This document shows, piece by piece, positions 8,066 through 16,666 of a stretch of 64,000 bases of DNA. Source of the stretch: Arenicellales bacterium (GTDB lineage Bacteria > Pseudomonadota > Gammaproteobacteria > Arenicellales > JAHEKD01); NCBI GenBank assembly GCA_028284225.1, contig JANQSD010000011.1, positions 1 to 64,000 on the forward strand, in the 5' to 3' direction. Made by a program: the position numbers and the translations under genes. The notes under the pieces are model-generated. The model was not told the DNA's origin, ran no database searches, and worked only from the letters and a program-made list of their open reading frames with translations. The stretch's first letter is position 1. The number at the start of each line of letters is the position of its first letter.

Positions 8066-10576
8066 TCAATTATTTAGATCATCTTTTGATTTGTGATAGA
8101 GATATGATGCAACGTCACTTAGTTTTGTATAAGTATTTTCAGCCAGTTTATAGGATAAAACATTTTCGAGATGCTCATTCGGAACTGTTGGTAATGGTTC
8201 TTTGTTTATAGTATCTAAAAGTAACTTTTTTGATGAACAAGATGATTTATAGTCATGTGCAATTGAAGACAGTTCTTTACTTAATTCTAATAAGCCTTTG
8301 TGTGTGACGGCCGCGAAAGCACGAAGTAAAATTCTTTCCATTATATTTTCATTATTACACATTAATTCCGACATGAATTTAGCCCAATAAGGAGCGTGAA
8401 TGCTTATATTATTTTCGTTTGCTATTACACATGTAGATGACCAGGGATTAGGAGGGCTTTTAGGGTTGCTCTCTTGATTGGCTGTCTCATACAGACAATT
8501 ATAGTTGTTCGGTTTACTCGGTGATCCTTTGGCTTTACTACTGCTATTTTTGATTCTTGTAACGCTCAATTTAATTCTTTCTCTATAGTCCTCATTTATT
8601 TTATGTTGAGCTAAATGCTGTAATTCTTCAATTAGTTCGGCTTTCTCGTCTGCTTGCCAGGTTGTGATTTCCGTGAGGTATGCCATGTCAATTTGTGCCT
8701 GGTCTACAATTGCTCCTTGAAATTGAACTTTATATAAATCAGTAGCGATAAAATTTGTGTTTGTCAGATCTGCTCCCAGGAAGTTCGCAAAACCTATTTC
8801 TGAGCCTTGGAATTGAGCTTCGGTTAAATTTGTACCCTGCAGGTTGGTTCCGTTTAGTATGGCGCCTTGAAATTCGGCATTTAGCAAATCGGATCCCAGG
8901 AGTTCAGAATCCATTAAAATTGAACTCTGGAAATTTGCTCCAGTTAAATCTGTAGCTTGAAACTGAACATTGCTTAAATCCGCATTCTCGAATTGTACAT
9001 TAGATAACATTGCTCCCTGAAATTCCGAGCTTGACAAGTTTGCAGAATTGAGATTACTTGAACTTAAATCTGCTCCTTGAAATTGAGAGTAAAGTAAATC
9101 GGAGTTACGAAGTTCTGCAGTAGCTAAATCTGATTCTTGAAAAATAGAGTTTCGAAAATATGCACCGTTAAGTCTTGCTCCATACAATTCAGCTTTCTGT
9201 AGTTGAGTGTGTTTGCCATTAGCTTTAAATAAGAATGAACGATCCAGTTGAGCACCTTGTAATTGAGTGCCATCAATGATTACTTTCGGTAATGCAGAAT
9301 TTTTAAAATTAGCAAAGCGCAACCAGCGCTTGCTTAAATTAACTGGATTTACAGCGTTTACGAATAAATTTAAATCCTCAAAATATTCTTTTGATAAGCG
9401 TTTAAATCGACTTCTGTCTCTCAGTTGAATGAGTTTGTTTTGAGTTTCTGCATTAAGTTGATTGGCAGTTATAATTTCACCTTTAATAGTTAAACTTCGA
9501 TGTAAACCCAGCCAAGTTTGATCACGATCAAATAAAAACCAGGTGCTACAACTTGGTTTAAGTATCTTCCAACTCAAACATGATTCGCTAGTAGAACGGT
9601 TTTTTATGGCCTGTATAATTTGATCTGTCCAATCATTAACCAAAAGCTCGTGAATCGAATTGTTGTGGCGATCATTTTTACAATAGCGAGTGTTTTGATC
9701 ACTTCTTAAATCTGATTTTTTATTCTCAGAAGTGGGGGTGAATTTTTTGCAGTATACAATTGAATCGTCTTTTCCTTCATAGATGACATCGCCCCAACTG
9801 ATCTGTTTCGGGTCATAAATCTTACCCTGGTGTAGAGTACGTTCCCATTTAGTCAGGGGTATCAAGGCAACAAAAAAGGCTAAGTAATTGACGAATATTG
9901 CAAAAATAATTAATGTTGCGCCTCCATGTGTCCAGCGTCTCCATAGAGGTATTTTCCAGCCTTTAGGAAGAAGCGTTTTACGTCGCTTTCTAAGAATAGA
10001 GTTCCAAAATGTCAGGCATAATAGTGAATCAATGAGAAGCGCCCAGCGCTGTCCCCAAACAATACTGACCTCCTGTGCAGGTAAAAAATCTAATAACAAA
10101 AACAACAATATTCCGAGTGGCAAAATGGCCATGGTTAACCAATTGAGTAAATTTAAAGCCAGCTTAATAATGCCTTCATTACGTGCTCCAATATGTTGGG
10201 TAAAGCTATGAACATGTAACTGTTTGCGTAGATGCAGGCGTTGTGGGTACTCAAGGTCCTGGCAGCAGTTATCGAAATAATCGAGTTTGTCTGAGAGCAA
10301 GCTGAGATTCAGCAGAGTGTAAGCATGAACAATCAGGTATAACCACGGTGTCCAGGTATAAAAACCCTTTAAATCGATCTCAATGGTCAAGATGGGTAGC
10401 TTAATTGGACTGTAAAGCAATAAATCCAGATCATTAGTTGATGCAATCACAACGGCTAAATAAGCCGATAATGACATCAGTGAAATAAATAGTGTGCGAG
10501 TGATGTTTGAGGCTGTGTTTATCGCATCAATTGCTTCTTGAGCTTTTTGATAGGCTTTGTCGTTAGCTCCGCTCAT
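8066..10576 (-). CDS. Membrane-anchored pentapeptide-repeat protein
   Basis: An 836-residue protein. The first 245 residues hold about five hydrophobic helices (around 28-46, 77-93, 140-166, 178-191 and 219-243). A soluble linker follows, then about 200 residues (425-630) of A(D/N)LXX pentapeptide repeats such as GADLSSSNLNSANL, which fold as a right-handed quadrilateral beta-helix. The C-terminal 200 residues match nothing I know. The start ATG overlaps the stop of the DUF2235 gene by four bases, so the two are translated together. The stop codon lies exactly at the border of the degenerate IS66 element. A role as membrane partner or protector against the neighbouring lipase-like protein is possible but unproven. 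Confidence 0.8.
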   Translation of the reverse strand: MSGANDKAYQKAQEAIDAINTASNITRTLFISLMSLSAYLAVVIASTNDLDLLLYSPIKLPILTIEIDLKGFYTWTPWLYLIVHAYTLLNLSLLSDKLDYFDNCCQDLEYPQRLHLRKQLHVHSFTQHIGARNEGIIKLALNLLNWLTMAILPLGILLFLLLDFLPAQEVSIVWGQRWALLIDSLLCLTFWNSILRKRRKTLLPKGWKIPLWRRWTHGGATLIIFAIFVNYLAFFVALIPLTKWERTLHQGKIYDPKQISWGDVIYEGKDDSIVYCKKFTPTSENKKSDLRSDQNTRYCKNDRHNNSIHELLVNDWTDQIIQAIKNRSTSESCLSWKILKPSCSTWFLFDRDQTWLGLHRSLTIKGEIITANQLNAETQNKLIQLRDRSRFKRLSKEYFEDLNLFVNAVNPVNLSKRWLRFANFKNSALPKVIIDGTQLQGAQLDRSFLFKANGKHTQLQKAELYGARLNGAYFRNSIFQESDLATAELRNSDLLYSQFQGADLSSSNLNSANLSSSEFQGAMLSNVQFENADLSNVQFQATDLTGANFQSSILMDSELLGSDLLNAEFQGAILNGTNLQGTNLTEAQFQGSEIGFANFLGADLTNTNFIATDLYKVQFQGAIVDQAQIDMAYLTEITTWQADEKAELIEELQHLAQHKINEDYRERIKLSVTRIKNSSSKAKGSPSKPNNYNCLYETANQESNPKSPPNPWSSTCVIANENNISIHAPYWAKFMSELMCNNENIMERILLRAFAAVTHKGLLELSKELSSIAHDYKSSCSSKKLLLDTINKEPLPTVPNEHLENVLSYKLAENTYTKLSDVASYLYHKSKDDLNN

Positions 10577-11712
10577 GGTAGGTTTGGTGGTAAATAATTT
10601 TGATGAGATTTCACATAGTCTAAAACGCTGGGGTGTAACTCTTCATTCAGCCCCCCACCTTTTATTTTTCTGTAATAGCGGCCTTTGTGACCTTTAACAA
10701 AAGCATAAGCACCGCTGAGAAAATTCCCATATGAATCTGTCACCGGCTCAGAAATAGTATTAGTTACAGGAATTAGTTCCCGTCTGAATCGAAGCCCGCT
10801 TTTAATGGCTTCTTGTTGCATCCAGTATCTTGGCAGATGGTGTAGATGATTATCCTGCACACCTCCACCAATATCGGCATGAGCCCCGACAAACCACATT
10901 TGTTTCAAATCGGTGAAGGTTTGATCACAATCCGTCCACATTGTTGCTTTGAAATCCGGGCGATGTTCGTCTACAGCCAGTGCATGTCTGGCTGTGATGA
11001 CAATAGGTGCCAGGCCCGTATCATGAAATGTATATTTCTTTCTGAATCTTTTTAGCGGTGTTAACCACCATACAGCTGGGATGCCAAGCGAGCCGACAGT
11101 ATCCCAGACACCTAAAAATTTGATACATGGTTGCTCGATTAAGTCTGTGTCGCGTCGTATCTGATCTTTACGTTTTTCGCATTGGTCTAGGTTTTTATGG
11201 AATTCTTTATCTGATTTTTCATCTGTATAAAATGTTTTTGGTTTGCGTGGCCATTTGCGATATAAGTTCATCACATCGTTAACATATTTGGGCTTTTGCA
11301 TTTCAGTAACTGCTTTAGCATCAATAATACCGATACGATTTAACATCCCTACAAGACTGCGTGCAGTATACGCACCGCGACTAAAACCGAAAATATATAA
11401 CTCGGTATGGTCTTTTATATAATGCTCGCATATGAACCGATAAGCTTGTTTGATTTTTAAATCTAGCCCTCGTCCAAAAATACCGCCTTGCATAACATTG
11501 GTTAAACGGGTCCCCACTCCTTTGTCATAATATTTGATTTGAGTTTCATTTTTAACAAAATCATGATTACGGTGAAGATTCTTACCGTTAGTGCCTTTAG
11601 TCTGCTCATATAAAGAATAGACATTTGTGCGGTTTTCTGGTGTGTTCCAGGTCCCATCAAGATAGATACAAAGCTTGAGTGTTTTAACTTGTGATTGTGT
11701 CGTTGTCGCCAT
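10573..11712 (-). CDS. DUF2235 hydrolase, Tle1-like
   Basis: A 379-residue protein of the DUF2235 alpha/beta-hydrolase group, which includes the type VI secretion phospholipase effector Tle1. The N-terminal signature YLDGTWNTPENR (about 18-29) and KYYDKGVGT are typical. The nucleophile elbow is GFSRG (109-113, Ser111), and GAHADIGGG near 275-283 carries the expected acid region. No signal peptide is present, in line with T6SS delivery or a cytosolic role. No VgrG, PAAR or T6SS structural gene lies in the window. It is the first gene of a two-gene operon with the pentapeptide-repeat membrane protein. Confidence 0.8.
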   Translation of the reverse strand: MATTTQSQVKTLKLCIYLDGTWNTPENRTNVYSLYEQTKGTNGKNLHRNHDFVKNETQIKYYDKGVGTRLTNVMQGGIFGRGLDLKIKQAYRFICEHYIKDHTELYIFGFSRGAYTARSLVGMLNRIGIIDAKAVTEMQKPKYVNDVMNLYRKWPRKPKTFYTDEKSDKEFHKNLDQCEKRKDQIRRDTDLIEQPCIKFLGVWDTVGSLGIPAVWWLTPLKRFRKKYTFHDTGLAPIVITARHALAVDEHRPDFKATMWTDCDQTFTDLKQMWFVGAHADIGGGVQDNHLHHLPRYWMQQEAIKSGLRFRRELIPVTNTISEPVTDSYGNFLSGAYAFVKGHKGRYYRKIKGGGLNEELHPSVLDYVKSHQNYLPPNLP

Positions 11713-12036
11713 GATAGTCTGAATTAAATATCCATAAGCTAGACAATGCAGGAAACAATTTTTCTGGGATTAATCATCATGTTTCTCTAGTTTTGGTTTT
11801 TCATGACTATAATTGTTAGTAAAGTTTATTGACTTAGATTATAGGTTGTCAAGAAGGACATTACTAAAGTTATATTACTTTATGAAGACAAGAGTCAATT
11901 AACTTGACCGAAAAAATTAATTTTGAAATTTCTCTTTAGTTTTATTTTTAAAAGATCAGGTATTTAAATGAAATTCTGTAAACTATTACAATACTAGGCT
12001 GGGCTTTTAAAATATGACACTATCGTATGAGTTTTA
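11713..12036. other. Intergenic region, no gene seen
   Basis: An AT-rich 324-bp gap between the divergent DUF2235 gene and the small protein gene at 12037. It must hold promoters for both directions. I see no RNA gene, repeat or convincing terminator in it. Confidence 0.5.
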
Positions 12037-12624
12037 ATGTTTAGTTCCCAAATAACAACGCTTCAATCAGGAACTGACAGATATGTTCTGAAATCGGGTC
12101 AGACTGTATTGAATTACGACCAAGTAATTGAACACTTAGTTAGCAATGAATTATTCAGATCATTCTTTATTCAAACTCTGGCTAGTTCCTCATTTTCAGC
12201 ATTCAGATTTGAAACACCACCGATATCAAGGATAAGTAGGGTGCAATCATTTGAATTTGTCTTGATCGATTCACCATGGCTTGATCGTCGTCAAGATGGT
12301 TCTCCCTTTGGAGAATTCTTTAGCACAGCCGGCGGGCAAGAAATTTTGGTTTTCGATAACCTGGGTAGTGACGCAACACTGGTGGTTCCCGCTCCGATTA
12401 AGGGTGAAACCGACTATTCACATTTTGCTGCCTTTTTGCGTACAGCATCTGATTTACAAAAGAACCGGTTATTTGTAACGATAGCAAAAACTTTATCAGC
12501 CATGCTTTCCGATAAACCGATCTGGGTAAACACAGCGGGTGGTGGAGTAGACTGGTTGCATGTAAGGCTTGATTCCAAGCCCAAATACTATGCGCATCAA
12601 CCCTACAGAGCAGATGATTTTTAA
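12037..12624 (+). CDS. Conserved hypothetical protein, possibly DUF6940
   Basis: A 195-residue soluble protein with no signal peptide or membrane segment. Recognisable blocks are FRFETPP (about residues 56-62), the strand FEFVLIDSPWL near 72-82 and SHFAAFLRTAS near 128. These remind me of the uncharacterised family DUF6940, but I hold that assignment loosely. It stands alone between the lipase island and the transporter operon. Function unknown. Confidence 0.6.
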   Translation: MFSSQITTLQSGTDRYVLKSGQTVLNYDQVIEHLVSNELFRSFFIQTLASSSFSAFRFETPPISRISRVQSFEFVLIDSPWLDRRQDGSPFGEFFSTAGGQEILVFDNLGSDATLVVPAPIKGETDYSHFAAFLRTASDLQKNRLFVTIAKTLSAMLSDKPIWVNTAGGGVDWLHVRLDSKPKYYAHQPYRADDF

Positions 12625-12715
12625 TCGATGATTACTCAAACCGGCTTGCATTTATATCACTGTTTCCTTTATGGTTTACATCCATGAAAATAACAAGACA
12701 GACTAACCGTATTAA

Positions 12716-14236
12716 ATGATACGGGTAGAGAATTTATCCAAACATTTTGGCGGCTTAAAAGCGGTTGATGGTGCATCCATCAATATTGCCGAAGGTTCTA
12801 TCACCGGACTGATTGGTCCCAACGGAGCAGGTAAAACAACACTTTTTAATACTATAGCCGGCTTGTATTCGCCGACACACGGACAAGTGTTTCTTGATGA
12901 TGAAGATATTACTGGACTTAAACCTCATGAGCTCTTTCAAAAAGGTTTATTGCGAACGTTTCAGATTGCACATGAATTCTCGCGCTTGACGGTCACGGAA
13001 AACCTGATGATGGTACCCGCAATGCAATCAGGTGAGAGTCTGTTTAAAACCTGGTTTAAACGATCACAAGTTGTTCAAGAAGAACAGGCCATTCATGAAA
13101 AAGCTGAGCAGGTGATTGATTTTCTAAATCTTTCCCATGTGGCAGATGAATTAGCAGGTAATCTTTCGGGTGGCCAGAAGAAATTGCTTGAACTCGGCCG
13201 CACCATGATGGTGGATGCCAAGATTGTTTTCCTTGATGAAGTAGGGGCCGGTGTGAATCGGTCTTTGTTGCGTGAGATAGGCGATGCAATCATCAAGCTT
13301 AACCAAGAAAAAGGCTATACCTTTTGCATGATCGAGCATGATATGGAATTTATTGCCCGGCTCTGTGATCCGGTTATCTGTATGGCTGAAGGCAAAGTCC
13401 TGGCTGAGGGGACGGCCGAAGAAGTTCAAAACAATGAAGAAGTGATTGAAGCCTACCTGGGGAAAGGGCTTAAAAATAAGATTATGTCAGCAAAGAAAAA
13501 TGATAAATCCAGTTCAGGGACGAATGGGAAATTATGCTCTCTAATCGGTGAGGACATGGTAGGCGGTTATGGTGGTGCCGATATATTGAAAGGTTGCACT
13601 GTCGATGTTAATGAAGGTGAGATAGCCGTAATAGTTGGACCTAACGGGGCCGGAAAGTCCACTGCCATGAAGGCGATGCTGGGTATGCTGAATCTTAGTT
13701 CGGGTGAAGTACGATTAAGAGAGACAAACATTTCTGAACTAACCACACAGGATCGTATTGCCCAGGGTATTGCCTTTGTTCCGCAAACCAGCAATGTTTT
13801 TACTTCCATGACCGTACATGAGAATCTGGAAATGGGTGCGTTCTTGCGTGAGGATGATTACACCGAGACGCTACAGCAGGTTTATCATTTGTTTCCTATT
13901 CTTAAGGAAAAAGAAAACCAACTTGCCGGTGAGCTGTCCGGCGGTCAGCGCCAGCAAGTAGCTGTTGGGCGAGCTTTAATGTCACAACCAACGGTACTGA
14001 TGTTGGACGAACCGACAGCAGGTGTTTCGCCTATTGTTATGGATGAATTGTTTGATCGGATTCTGGAAGTCAGGAATACCGGTGTGTCGATTTTGATGGT
14101 TGAACAAAATGCCAGGCAGGCCTTGAATATTGCTGATCGTGGTTTTGTTCTGGTTGTAGGAGAGAATCGTTATACCGATACAGGGCAGGCGTTGCTTGCT
14201 GATCCGCAAGTCAGGCGTTCTTTTTTAGGCGGCTAG
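12716..14236 (+). CDS. Fused LivG-LivF ATPase of a branched-chain-type ABC importer
   Basis: A 506-residue protein made of two complete ABC ATPase domains. Domain 1 resembles LivG: Walker A GPNGAGKT at about 34-41, signature LSGGQ near 150 and Walker B IVFLDEVGAG. Domain 2 begins near residue 268 and resembles LivF: Walker A GPNGAGKS near 308-315, LSGGQ near 406 and Walker B VLMLDEP. A short Lys/Ser-rich linker joins them. In most bacteria LivG and LivF are separate chains that pair at the inner membrane; here they form one polypeptide. The permease genes and the binding protein follow within a few bases, so this is the first gene of the operon. Substrate could be branched-chain amino acids or another small solute such as urea or an amide. 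Confidence 0.88.
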   Translation: MIRVENLSKHFGGLKAVDGASINIAEGSITGLIGPNGAGKTTLFNTIAGLYSPTHGQVFLDDEDITGLKPHELFQKGLLRTFQIAHEFSRLTVTENLMMVPAMQSGESLFKTWFKRSQVVQEEQAIHEKAEQVIDFLNLSHVADELAGNLSGGQKKLLELGRTMMVDAKIVFLDEVGAGVNRSLLREIGDAIIKLNQEKGYTFCMIEHDMEFIARLCDPVICMAEGKVLAEGTAEEVQNNEEVIEAYLGKGLKNKIMSAKKNDKSSSGTNGKLCSLIGEDMVGGYGGADILKGCTVDVNEGEIAVIVGPNGAGKSTAMKAMLGMLNLSSGEVRLRETNISELTTQDRIAQGIAFVPQTSNVFTSMTVHENLEMGAFLREDDYTETLQQVYHLFPILKEKENQLAGELSGGQRQQVAVGRALMSQPTVLMLDEPTAGVSPIVMDELFDRILEVRNTGVSILMVEQNARQALNIADRGFVLVVGENRYTDTGQALLADPQVRRSFLGG

Positions 14237-14239
14237 ATA

Positions 14240-15253
14240 ATGACAGACATACTCAACGCCATTATCTTATTGTTAAATTTCATTGTGGTTCCGGGTATTT
14301 CTTATGGTGCTCAACTGGCACTGGGTGCATTAGGTATTACCCTGGTGTTTGGGATTTTACGCTTCGCCAATTTTGCTCATGGCGATACTATGGCGTTTGG
14401 TACCATGGCGACTATCTTGATGACCTGGTGGTTACAATCGAAAGGTGTAACTCTGGGGCCGTTGCCTACGGCATTGCTCGCTTTGCCCGTTGGCATTATC
14501 GCTACCATCATTATTGTTCTGCTCGTGGATAAATCAGTATATCAATACTACCGTCATCATAAGTCTCCACCTGTGACGTTCATGATTGCATCAATCGGCG
14601 TGATGTTCATGATGAATGGCTTGGTACGGTTTATTATCGGGCCAAATGATCAGCGTTTTGCCGATGGTGAGCGCTTTATCATTCGTGCACGTGAGTTTAA
14701 GACCATGACCGGCTTGAATGAAGGCCTCACCATAAAAGTTTCTCAGGGCTTAACAGTGCTGGTTGCTGTTGTTGCGGTTTTGCTTTTATTTTGGTTTTTG
14801 CACAAAACACGCACCGGCAAAGCCATGCGAGCTTATTCGGATAACGAAGATTTGGCGTTGTTATCGGGTGTAAACCCTGACCGGGTAGTGCAAATTACCT
14901 GGATTATAGCTGCTGTGTTAGCCACTGTTGCCGGTACGCTTTATGGGCTGGATAAAAGCTTCAAGCCCTTCACTTATTTTCAGTTGTTACTGCCCATATT
15001 TGCAGCAGCTATAGTGGGAGGGATTGGTAATCCGCTTGGTGCCATTGTCGGTGGATTTGTGATTGCATTTTCAGAAGTTACCGTCACGTATGCGTACAAG
15101 AAAGTGTTTACTTATCTATTGCCGGAAAGTCTTGAACCAGACAGCTTGATGCAGTTGTTATCCACAGACTATAAATTTGCAGTGTCGTTTATCATTCTAG
15201 TACTGGTGCTATTGATCAGGCCGACCGGCATCCTCAAGGGCAAAGTGATATGA
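14240..15253 (+). CDS. livH: LivH-type ABC permease
   Basis: A 337-residue, very hydrophobic protein with about eight membrane segments and the LivH-type stretch GITLVFGILRFANFAHGD near residues 35-52. It forms the translocation channel with LivM in the inner membrane. It starts 3 bp after the fused ATPase stop and overlaps the next gene by four bases (ATGA), so it is co-translated within the operon. The region HKTRTGKAMRAYSDNEDLALLSG is the usual cytoplasmic loop that contacts the ATPase. Confidence 0.88.
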   Translation: MTDILNAIILLLNFIVVPGISYGAQLALGALGITLVFGILRFANFAHGDTMAFGTMATILMTWWLQSKGVTLGPLPTALLALPVGIIATIIIVLLVDKSVYQYYRHHKSPPVTFMIASIGVMFMMNGLVRFIIGPNDQRFADGERFIIRAREFKTMTGLNEGLTIKVSQGLTVLVAVVAVLLLFWFLHKTRTGKAMRAYSDNEDLALLSGVNPDRVVQITWIIAAVLATVAGTLYGLDKSFKPFTYFQLLLPIFAAAIVGGIGNPLGAIVGGFVIAFSEVTVTYAYKKVFTYLLPESLEPDSLMQLLSTDYKFAVSFIILVLVLLIRPTGILKGKVI

Positions 15254-16620
15254 ACCATTTACACAGAACAGTCCTGGCTTATGCGATTGTATTTGTATTA
15301 CTGCTGATAATCGGTTTTGTTCAATCCTGGTCTGTTGCATTAAGTATTTTCAATTTATGCTTAATTTCTGCTGTTATGGCGCTGGGTGTAAATATGCAAT
15401 GGGGCTATGCCGGTTTGCTCAATGTCGGTGTTATGGGCTTTGCGGCTTTAGGTGGAGTGGCTGCGGTGCTGGTCTCTCGTGCGCCGATTGCGGCGGCCTG
15501 GCAGGCGAGCTGGATAAATCTGATTTTTGCTTTGCTGGCGTTTTTATTGACAGTTGCTGCATCCATTTATGTTTATCGAACTATGGATGCATCACGGCGA
15601 CGTACTATCATTTTAACGCTGACAATAATTAGTGGATTGTTTTTAACCCGCTACTTTCTCGATCCTGCAGTAGCATCGATTGAAGCGATCGACTCGGCTA
15701 AAACCGGTTTCTTAGGGGGCATGGGTATGCCGATAATTTTTTCCTGGGTGATTGGCGGCTTCGTTGCCGCCGGTGCAGCCTGGTTGATAGGCAAGGTAGC
15801 GCTGGGTTTGCGTGCAGATTATCTGGCCATTGCAACCCTGGGTATTTCGGAAATAATTATTGCTATTTTAAAAAATGAGGATTGGTTAACCCGAGGGGTC
15901 AAGAATGTGACTGGTCTGTCAAGGCCCGTTCCCTATGAAGTTGATTTACAAAATAGCCCCTGGTTTATTGAGTTAGTTAGTGGTTGGCACAGCAACTCAC
16001 TCAATGGATTGGCCGAGATTGAACGAGCCGCTGCGTTAAAACAACATGTGATTGAAGCATCCAGTATTTTCGTTAAGTTATGTTATACCGGTCTTTTTTC
16101 TGCCGTTTTAATTGTGATCCTGTTGCTGAGTATCCGTGCGTTAAATTCGCCATGGGGCAGAATGATGCGGGCAATTCGAGATAACGAAACAGCCGCAGGT
16201 GCAATGGGCAAGAACGTGACCAAACGGCATCTTGAGATTTTTGTAATCGGTTCGGCGGTGATCGGTGTTGCCGGGGCCATGCTGACGACTTTAGACGGGC
16301 AATTTACACCTACCAGTTATCAACCATTGCGTTATACATTTTTAATTTGGGTCATGGTTATTGTAGGCGGGTCAGGCAATAATATGGGTTCGGTACTAGG
16401 CGGTTTTTTAATCTGGCTGGTCTGGATTGAAGCTGAGCCGGTGGGTGTCTGGTTAATGCAATGGGGGACGAGCTGGATGACTGATACCAATGCGATCAAA
16501 ATACACTTAATCGAAAATGCCCAACATATGCGCCTATTTTTTATGGGTCTGGTATTATTGTTAGTCTTGCGCTTCAGTCCTGGGGGAATACTGCCGGAAG
16601 TAGTGCGAAAGCGAAATTAA
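15250..16620 (+). CDS. livM: LivM-type ABC permease, extended form
   Basis: A 456-residue permease, longer than many LivM proteins. The conserved core GLRADYLAIATLGISEI lies near residues 187-203, and the ATPase-contacting loop SPWGRMMRAIRDNETAA near 297-313. Ahead of the core is extra hydrophobic sequence (about residues 95-165, with YRTMDASRRR between two helices), which suggests an insertion. It overlaps livH by four bases. With LivH and the fused ATPase it should form the importer. Confidence 0.85.
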   Translation: MNHLHRTVLAYAIVFVLLLIIGFVQSWSVALSIFNLCLISAVMALGVNMQWGYAGLLNVGVMGFAALGGVAAVLVSRAPIAAAWQASWINLIFALLAFLLTVAASIYVYRTMDASRRRTIILTLTIISGLFLTRYFLDPAVASIEAIDSAKTGFLGGMGMPIIFSWVIGGFVAAGAAWLIGKVALGLRADYLAIATLGISEIIIAILKNEDWLTRGVKNVTGLSRPVPYEVDLQNSPWFIELVSGWHSNSLNGLAEIERAAALKQHVIEASSIFVKLCYTGLFSAVLIVILLLSIRALNSPWGRMMRAIRDNETAAGAMGKNVTKRHLEIFVIGSAVIGVAGAMLTTLDGQFTPTSYQPLRYTFLIWVMVIVGGSGNNMGSVLGGFLIWLVWIEAEPVGVWLMQWGTSWMTDTNAIKIHLIENAQHMRLFFMGLVLLLVLRFSPGGILPEVVRKRN

Positions 16621-16666
16621 AATTTGTTATTATTTTCAATCAAACTAGATGAGGAACATGAGACAA

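Noticed and set aside
6367..8073. Eight-base target duplication flanking the IS66 element
   Set aside because: The bases next to the two ends (GCAGAAGA and TCAATTAT) do not match.
8690..9290. Regular short-period repeat that could be mistaken for a CRISPR-like array
   Set aside because: The 15-bp periodicity is the DNA of the pentapeptide-repeat region on the minus strand and has no spacers.
10573..11712. Calling a type VI secretion effector outright
   Set aside because: DUF2235 also occurs outside T6SS, and no VgrG, Hcp, PAAR or sheath gene is present.
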